From Gimesia aquarii (GTDB taxonomy: Bacteria; Planctomycetota; Planctomycetia; Planctomycetales; Planctomycetaceae), in assembly GCF_007748195.1 (NCBI RefSeq), contig NZ_CP037920.1, positions 5,237,800 through 5,301,799 of the forward strand: a DNA stretch of 64,000 nucleotides, given 5' to 3'. Under the pieces are notes generated by a model. That model was not told where the DNA came from. It saw only the letters and a program-made list of their open reading frames with translations, and did no database searches. This document shows positions 58,748 through 64,000 of this stretch, one piece after another. Made by a program: the position numbers and the translations under genes. Every line of letters begins with the position of its first letter. Within the stretch, counting starts at the first letter, position 1.

Positions 58748-58784
58748 TTCGTTTACGCAAATAAAATATATTTGCGTAAACGAA
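58748..58784. promoter_or_regulatory. Long palindrome with two LacI-type operator-like cores
   Basis: A perfect 16-bp inverted repeat (58748-58763 with 58769-58784, 5-nt loop) contains TTTACGCAAA (58752-58761) and TTTGCGTAAA (58771-58780). Both have the central CG and A/T flanks typical of LacI-family operators. The LacI gene starts 200 bp downstream, while the BNR gene ends 73 bp upstream. There is no T run, so an operator seems more likely than a terminator. Confidence 0.6.
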
Positions 58785-58984
58785 ACTCCTATTTCCTATC
58801 CACTCAATTTTAGTGACATCAATATCTTTAGATGAATTTCTCTTTACATCTATCAATAAATTGTTTATCAACAAGAGTAATGTGAGAAATAACCACCTTC
58901 GTGCCCTGCTTATTTTTAATCTATATGCGTTAATTTGCATTCAACTTCTATATCGATTTCTGAAACCAACTACGAGGTCCGATT

Positions 58985-60082
58985 GTGAGTGGAACTGTTG
59001 AACTCGTTACAGTAAAAACAGTCGCCAAAGCAGCTGACTGTGCAGTGAGTACGGTGAGCCGCGCATTACGTGATGACCCTTCGATAAGCGAAGCGGCAAA
59101 ACAGCGCATCCGACAAGTGGCAGAGTCATTAGATTACCGTCCGCTCAGACGCCGACGTCCTAAAGCAAATCCCAGCCAGAATACACCCAGTATTCTCCAA
59201 GGCAAGCGCTTGCTCGCCCTCTCTTTAGGACTGGATCGATCGCTGATCTCACTCCCGGTTGTCAGCTCTGCGTTTAGTGGTGTCGAAGATGCATTCTCAG
59301 AACTGGGAGTCCGTTTTCAAATCGCTCACATTCCGGACATGCATGCTGTCCCCTCCCATTTAGATTTTGACCAGATTGACGGTCTGTTTCTGATGGGTGC
59401 ACTTCAGGGAAAAATGCTGATCGAATCAAATAACACGTTATTAAATCGTTTATCACAAATTCCCTCTGTCTGGCTCTTAGGACGTCCCGAAGGTTGCTCA
59501 GGTGATTTTGTTGGCGCTAATGATGTTCAGGTTGGCGCGAAAGCCGCCGATTATCTTGCCGATTATGGACATCGCAATGTTGCCTTCTTGAGTCCCAAGC
59601 CCAACCACTTGATTATGATGAACCGTGAAACCGGCTTCGTTTCACAGGCAATGCGCCGCGGCTTACACGTGCAACGCTTTGTTGATGCTCCCTCAGAAGG
59701 ATGGTCACTTCCCATAAAACCACCGCTGTCTACAGAGGCCGTTCAGCACCTTGTTGATCAACTTTTAAAGGCTAAAAAACGTCCCACTGCGCTCTTTGCA
59801 GGTTCCGACAGTGTCGCAGCCGTGGTTTATGGTTCACTGGCGCGGCGTGGAATCAAAGTTGGCGAAGAGATCAGTGTGATTTCAGGAAACAACGACCATG
59901 CCTTTATTACGGGTCTGTACCCACAATTAACTACGTTTGATATTCACGCCCATGATATTGGTCGGCTGGCAGTGCGTCAGATGGAAACCCGTCTGGCAAT
60001 GGGCAATGCGATTGCAAACGTCGATTTAACCTTGGAATCACATCTGACTCAAGGTGAATCTGTATGTCATTTAAACAGTTAA
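58985..60082 (+). CDS. LacI-family transcriptional regulator
   Basis: The 365-residue protein has a GTG start with GAGG 7 nt upstream. The N-terminal helix-turn-helix is TVKTVAKAADCAVSTVSRALRDD, followed by the hinge helix and a two-lobed periplasmic-binding-protein-like sensor domain (IDGLFLMGALQG; ALFAGSDSVAAVVYGSLARRG; TTFDIHAHDIGRLAVRQME). It is expected to bind a sugar and regulate nearby transport or catabolic genes. The long palindrome 200 bp upstream is a candidate autoregulatory operator. The next gene starts 35 bp after its stop, so it probably shares a transcript with the TIM-barrel gene and the fourth PSD1 pair. Confidence 0.93.
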   Translation: MSGTVELVTVKTVAKAADCAVSTVSRALRDDPSISEAAKQRIRQVAESLDYRPLRRRRPKANPSQNTPSILQGKRLLALSLGLDRSLISLPVVSSAFSGVEDAFSELGVRFQIAHIPDMHAVPSHLDFDQIDGLFLMGALQGKMLIESNNTLLNRLSQIPSVWLLGRPEGCSGDFVGANDVQVGAKAADYLADYGHRNVAFLSPKPNHLIMMNRETGFVSQAMRRGLHVQRFVDAPSEGWSLPIKPPLSTEAVQHLVDQLLKAKKRPTALFAGSDSVAAVVYGSLARRGIKVGEEISVISGNNDHAFITGLYPQLTTFDIHAHDIGRLAVRQMETRLAMGNAIANVDLTLESHLTQGESVCHLNS

Positions 60083-60117
60083 ATAAACCGAATGCTCCCC
60101 GCATAGGAACAGCAAAG

Positions 60118-61056
60118 ATGAATCGAATCACAAGACGTGAGTTTCTTTATTCGACCAGTGCAGCCACCGCCGGTCTCACAGGAATCAACTGGCTGGAAGC
60201 AGGGAAATCAGCCAGGCCTGAGCTCACACTGGGCTTCAGTCTTTATGGAATGCCCCATTTAAAAACCGAACAGGCGATCCAGGCTGTCGCTGAGATTGGT
60301 TATGACTCTGTCGAGCTATGCCTGATGGATCAATGGGACGCCACGCCCTTAAAACTCAATACCAAACGACGCCAGGAGGTCTCTAAAAAACTGGATGATA
60401 CGGGATTAAAACTAACATCGCTCATGGAGCACTGTAGCCTGCCCGGTTCAAAAACAAGTCAGCAAAAGGTTCTGGAACGTCTCAAGCGGGCGGCAGAATT
60501 AGGTCATACTTTAAAACCAGTACACTCTCCACTAATTGAAACGACGGCCGGAAACGGAAAATGGGAGGCGCTAAAAAATGAAATGCGGGACAATCTGGGA
60601 GCATGGGCCAAGATTGCCGAAAGCACGAAAACGGTGATCGCCGTTAAACCTCATCGGGGCGGTGTTGTTGATCGACCCGAGCAAGGCGTCTGGCTGGTTC
60701 AACAAATCAATAGTCCCTGGATTCGCTTAAACTATGATTATAGTCACTTTACGCATCGAAATATTTCACTCGCAGATTCCATGCGGACGATGATGCCGTT
60801 TACCAGCCTGATTCAGGTTAAAGACACCATCAAGAAAGACAAAAAAGTACACTTTGTCCTTCCTGGCGAAAGTGGTGAAATCGATTATTCCAAACTACTC
60901 AAACTGGCCGTGCAAGCAGGCTATCAGGGAGATATCTGTTGTGAAGTCAGTAGTATGGTTTTTAAACAAAAAGGCTACGAGCCGATTGTTGCCGCAAAAA
61001 CCTGTTATCAGAATCTGGCTCCGGCTTTTGATAAGGCGGGAATTTCACGCGGTTAG
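60118..61056 (+). CDS. TIM-barrel sugar phosphate isomerase/epimerase-family protein, Tat-exported
   Basis: I start at ATG 60118 with AGGA upstream, because this gives the Tat signal NRITRREFLYSTSAATAG at the N-terminus of a 312-residue protein; the upstream ATG at 60064 overlaps the LacI gene. The AP_endonuc_2 (xylose-isomerase-like) barrel shows GYDSVELCLMDQWD, VIAVKPHRGG and LNYDYSHFTHRN, containing likely metal-binding Glu, His and Asp residues, and near the end GDICCEVSSM. The family includes sugar epimerases and 3-keto-sugar hydrolases. It lies between LacI and the PSD1 gene. Confidence 0.88.
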   Translation: MNRITRREFLYSTSAATAGLTGINWLEAGKSARPELTLGFSLYGMPHLKTEQAIQAVAEIGYDSVELCLMDQWDATPLKLNTKRRQEVSKKLDDTGLKLTSLMEHCSLPGSKTSQQKVLERLKRAAELGHTLKPVHSPLIETTAGNGKWEALKNEMRDNLGAWAKIAESTKTVIAVKPHRGGVVDRPEQGVWLVQQINSPWIRLNYDYSHFTHRNISLADSMRTMMPFTSLIQVKDTIKKDKKVHFVLPGESGEIDYSKLLKLAVQAGYQGDICCEVSSMVFKQKGYEPIVAAKTCYQNLAPAFDKAGISRG

Positions 61057-61096
61057 CCAGTAACGTTTTTTCATTCACAATGTAAATGGTTAGAAC

Positions 61097-63649
61097 ATGA
61101 TTGAGCGCAATCGAATTCAACAACTCATTTCACTAATGGTTTTCGTAGTTTTATTCTGCCTGGAAAATTCCCTCTTCGCTGCCGAAGCAACAAAATCATC
61201 CGCTAAACAAATCGAATTCTTTGAACTCCATATTCGTCCTGTATTGATTGAGAAATGTGCCGATTGCCATACAGGCGACGAAGACGCGGAAAGCGCATTG
61301 GCAATCAGTTCCCGATCTGCCTTAATCAAAGGCGGCGATTTCGGCCCGGCGATTGTCCCAGGAAAGCCGGAACAGAGCCTCTTGTATCAATCCATTCAAC
61401 GGACGCATAAAGAACTGAAAATGCCCCCTGATGTGGATGAGAAATTAAACAAAGCAACCATCCAACATTTCAAACGTTGGATCGAATGGGGTGCCCCCTG
61501 GCCTGAAGAGAAAACAAAACCCCTCACTAAATCTCAAGCAAAGAAAACACAGTCTCTAACAACATCACACTGGTGCTTTCTTACACGTCAAGCGATCGCA
61601 CCGCCTGAAGTCAACAATCCCCAGTGGTCCCGGTCACCCATTGATCGATTTATCTACAGCCGTCTACAGAAAGAAAAGCTCACACCCGCACATTTAGCAT
61701 CGCGGCGTATCTTAATCAGGCGGGCCTCCTTCGATTTGACAGGCCTACCCCCGACTCCAGAAGAAGTGCAGGAGTTCCTCGATGATCCCGATACTGATCT
61801 TCATGCGTTTTCCAAAGTTATCGATCGCCTGTTAGCCTCCCCCGCTTACGGGGAGCGATGGGGCCGTCATTGGCTGGACGTCGCAAGATATGCGGACACC
61901 CAGGGAGATGTCGGAGACTTTCCCATACCGGGTGCCTATTTATATCGAAACTGGGTCATTGATGCGTTTAATACGGATCTTCCTTATGACAAGTTCCTTC
62001 AGGCGCAACTTGCCGGAGACATCCTGGCGAAACGTGAAAATGATCCCCAGCGCGCACGTCAACTCAAAATTGCCACCGGTTTTATTGCCCTCTCCCGCCG
62101 GTTCGGCAATACACGATTTGAAGATCAGCATCTGACCATCGATGATACCATCGACACCATCGGTCGTGGCATCATGGGAGTTACATTAAAGTGTGCCCGC
62201 TGCCATGATCATAAATTCGATCCGATGCTGGCTACGGACTATTACGGTTTATATGGCATTTTTGAAAGCACACTCTACCCGACGATGGGCGCTTCGAATT
62301 CCCCTTCACCAACACAACTGGTCTCAGCGGAAAACAACCCGGAGTCACAACAAAAAATCAATGCCTACTGGGATCTCCTGAGTCACTATCAACATCAAAT
62401 TCGAAACCATTTCCGCCCCTGGTTGAAGCCGACTCTCAAAGAGTATGCGGAAGTCGCTAAAAAAATCAAATCCGCGAAAAAAGAGGACCAATCCAATGAG
62501 AAGTTAGAAGCACGGCGTCAAAAGCTTCTGGCTTCTCACAAAGGGAAATTCCGGGAACTGATGGAACATGGTTTACCCTGGCTCAAACAGGAAAAGGCCC
62601 GACTGGTTAAACAACCTCCCGCAGAAATGTTGTATGCGGTCATCGATGGTAAACCTCACCACGCGAAGCTGCACCGTCGTGGCAACCCCAGCAACCCGGG
62701 AGAGGTGGTACCGCGCCAATTCATTAATGTGATTTCCAAAACAAAGCCCCATTTAGATCAAAAACAATCAGGTCGAGAAGAACTGGCAAACTGGATTACC
62801 GATCCAGCCCACCCCTTAACGGCCCGCGTGATTGTCAATCGGCTCTGGTATTATCACTTCGGACAGGGGCTTGTGAAAACCGTCGATAATCTCGGAGTCC
62901 TGGGCGCAGCTCCCTCTCATCCTCAATTGTTGGATTATCTGGCCAATCAACTCATTGAACAGGGGTGGTCCTTGAAAGCACTCCATCGTCAGATGCTATT
63001 AAGCCGCGCTTATCGATTAGATAGCAAAGACATCCTCGAAAACAGCAAACGAGATCCGGAAAATGTGTTTCTCTGGAAGTTCACCCGTAAGCGCCTCGAT
63101 GCCGAGTCGATTCGAGATGCCATGCTGTTTGTGTCAGGAGAATTGGACCGTCAACCAGGAGGACCGCATCCTTTCAAACCCTGGCATAAGAAAGGGTATA
63201 GTCTGAATGGGCCCTTTCATGAGGTTTTTTCATCAAAAAAACGTAGCGTCTATCTGATGACGCAGCGATTATACAAACATCCGTTCCTTGGCTTGTTTAA
63301 TGGTCCTGACACAAATGAAACCACTGGCACCCGCAAGAACGCCAACATTCCCACACAGGCACTGTTTCTGATGAACTCTCCATTTGTTCCCAAACTGGCA
63401 GAAGCATTTGCCAGACGAATTTTACAGACAGAAACAACGGAAGAAAAACAGATCAAAGCAGCCTGCCAGATCGCTTTTTCCAGAAACCCAACACCCACAG
63501 AAAAGGCCGAATTTTCGCAAACTCTCGACGCTTATCGCAGGCAACTACTAAAGGAACAATCAAAACGGTCTGCAGAAGTGAATGAGGCGGCATGGACCGG
63601 ATTATGCAAAGTACTGCTCACGACTAATGAGTTCTTTTTCATCGACTAA
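61097..63649 (+). CDS. PSD1-type planctomycete cytochrome c protein (PSCyt1-DUF1549-DUF1553)
   Basis: The 850-residue protein is the compact form without an extra beta-sandwich module. A signal segment (LMVFVVLFCLENSLFA) precedes PSCyt1 with haem motif CADCHTGDEDAESAL, DUF1549 with GERWGRHWLDVARYADTQG and CARCHDHKFDPML, a charged helical linker (about 430-490), and DUF1553 (HPLTARVIVNRLWYYHFG; TQALFLMNSPFV). It lies 40 bp after the TIM-barrel gene and 44 bp before the DUF1501 partner, so the LacI regulator may control the set. Confidence 0.93.
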   Translation: MIERNRIQQLISLMVFVVLFCLENSLFAAEATKSSAKQIEFFELHIRPVLIEKCADCHTGDEDAESALAISSRSALIKGGDFGPAIVPGKPEQSLLYQSIQRTHKELKMPPDVDEKLNKATIQHFKRWIEWGAPWPEEKTKPLTKSQAKKTQSLTTSHWCFLTRQAIAPPEVNNPQWSRSPIDRFIYSRLQKEKLTPAHLASRRILIRRASFDLTGLPPTPEEVQEFLDDPDTDLHAFSKVIDRLLASPAYGERWGRHWLDVARYADTQGDVGDFPIPGAYLYRNWVIDAFNTDLPYDKFLQAQLAGDILAKRENDPQRARQLKIATGFIALSRRFGNTRFEDQHLTIDDTIDTIGRGIMGVTLKCARCHDHKFDPMLATDYYGLYGIFESTLYPTMGASNSPSPTQLVSAENNPESQQKINAYWDLLSHYQHQIRNHFRPWLKPTLKEYAEVAKKIKSAKKEDQSNEKLEARRQKLLASHKGKFRELMEHGLPWLKQEKARLVKQPPAEMLYAVIDGKPHHAKLHRRGNPSNPGEVVPRQFINVISKTKPHLDQKQSGREELANWITDPAHPLTARVIVNRLWYYHFGQGLVKTVDNLGVLGAAPSHPQLLDYLANQLIEQGWSLKALHRQMLLSRAYRLDSKDILENSKRDPENVFLWKFTRKRLDAESIRDAMLFVSGELDRQPGGPHPFKPWHKKGYSLNGPFHEVFSSKKRSVYLMTQRLYKHPFLGLFNGPDTNETTGTRKNANIPTQALFLMNSPFVPKLAEAFARRILQTETTEEKQIKAACQIAFSRNPTPTEKAEFSQTLDAYRRQLLKEQSKRSAEVNEAAWTGLCKVLLTTNEFFFID

Positions 63650-63693
63650 TTATTTTAACATCAAAAAAGCAACTTCCACTGAGGAGTGACAAG

Positions 63694-64000
63694 ATGCAAG
63701 ACCCCACATTCATCAATCGCAGAAACCTGCTGCAAGCGGGACTCGGAACAACGGCGGGGCTTTTACTACCATCTCCGCTGCCAGCCAAACTTTCGACTCC
63801 GCATCATCGCCCGCAGGCCAAGCATGTGATTATGCTCTATATGTCGGGCGGTTACTCTCATGTCGATACATTCGATCCTAAACCCGAATTGACAAAACGG
63901 CACGATCAATCGATCGGTGAAGAAGAAAAAGCTGCTGTCTCCGGACAACCGATTGTGAAACGTTTTCTCAAAGCCCCTCTATGGAAGTTTCGTCCCAATC
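63694..64000 (+). CDS. DUF1501 family exported protein (C-terminus cut by window edge)
   Basis: GAGGAG (63681-63686) lies 7 nt before the ATG, and the frame is open to the right edge, giving about 102 residues. The N-terminus NRRNLLQAGLGTTAGLLLP has a twin-arginine and a hydrophobic stretch. The first family motif ([20 protein letters not shown]) is present. The MSGGYSH loop differs from the usual MHGGPSH. It is the partner of the preceding PSD1 gene, as in the other three pairs. Confidence 0.9.
   Translation, partial: MQDPTFINRRNLLQAGLGTTAGLLLPSPLPAKLSTPHHRPQAKHVIMLYMSGGYSHVDTFDPKPELTKRHDQSIGEEEKAAVSGQPIVKRFLKAPLWKFRPN

Overview
The window comes from a planctomycete, most likely a member of the Planctomycetaceae near Gimesia or Rubinisphaera. 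This is inferred from gene families, not from a marker gene. It carries four pairs of a planctomycete cytochrome c protein (PSCyt1/DUF1549/DUF1553, 'PSD1') with a DUF1501 protein, four DUF1559 pseudopilin-like proteins, a FecR protein with a LamG-like tail beside an ECF sigma factor, Tat-signal dehydrogenases, and BNR 'sialidase' clusters under GntR/LacI control. Base composition is moderate, with a few clearly AT-rich islands. I see no tRNA, rRNA, CRISPR array or intact insertion sequence.

Layout. 1-13.2 kb (minus strand): a PSD1/DUF1501 pair cut by the left edge, pheS-pheT, then a second PSD1/DUF1501 pair. 13.2-17.1 kb: an unexplained gap of about 1.1 kb, a Gfo/Idh/MocA oxidoreductase and a secreted protein of unknown function. 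17.1-21.4 kb: a probable lysine-degradation group, made of a saccharopine-dehydrogenase-like enzyme, an ALDH7-type aminoadipate-semialdehyde dehydrogenase, and a divergent VOC-fold protein that I propose is a distant 2-oxoadipate dioxygenase/decarboxylase (DUF1338) relative. 21.4-29.8 kb (minus): a six-gene tandem of ECF sigma, FecR/LamG, PSD1, DUF1501, DUF1559 and lipoprotein. 30.0-32.85 kb: an AT-rich three-gene island with its own promoter and a strong intrinsic terminator. It encodes a permuted NlpC/P60-type hydrolase, a membrane protein, and a secreted protein with a CCPNP repeat.

32.9-46.9 kb: a secreted esterase, an inverted-repeat element, an FAD oxidoreductase divergent from a GntR regulator, and a run of BNR/sialidase-fold proteins with a second GntR regulator, a DUF1559 protein, a lipoprotein, a large PQQ-propeller protein and an EF-hand protein. 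47-51 kb: a lipoprotein/DUF1559 pair (minus) and a cytoplasmic hybrid histidine kinase. 51.3-58.7 kb: a neutral-ceramidase-family protein, a DHDPS-family aldolase with a threonine-synthase-like PLP enzyme (minus), a divergent GntR regulator, and a second DUF1559-lipoprotein-BNR cassette. 58.7-64 kb: a LacI regulator, a TIM-barrel epimerase-like protein and a fourth PSD1/DUF1501 pair cut by the right edge.

How it fits together. Much of the window looks like exported carbohydrate or glycolipid processing, with each block under a local regulator (GntR x3, LacI, ECF sigma). Long palindromes beside these regulators give testable operator candidates. The most notable is an 18-bp palindrome found both before the 37960 GntR gene and before the DUF1559-lipoprotein-BNR cassette at 40 kb. 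The least explained loci are the 30-32.8 kb island, the VOC protein at 17.1 kb, and the PQQ protein with an embedded degenerate methyltransferase-like domain.
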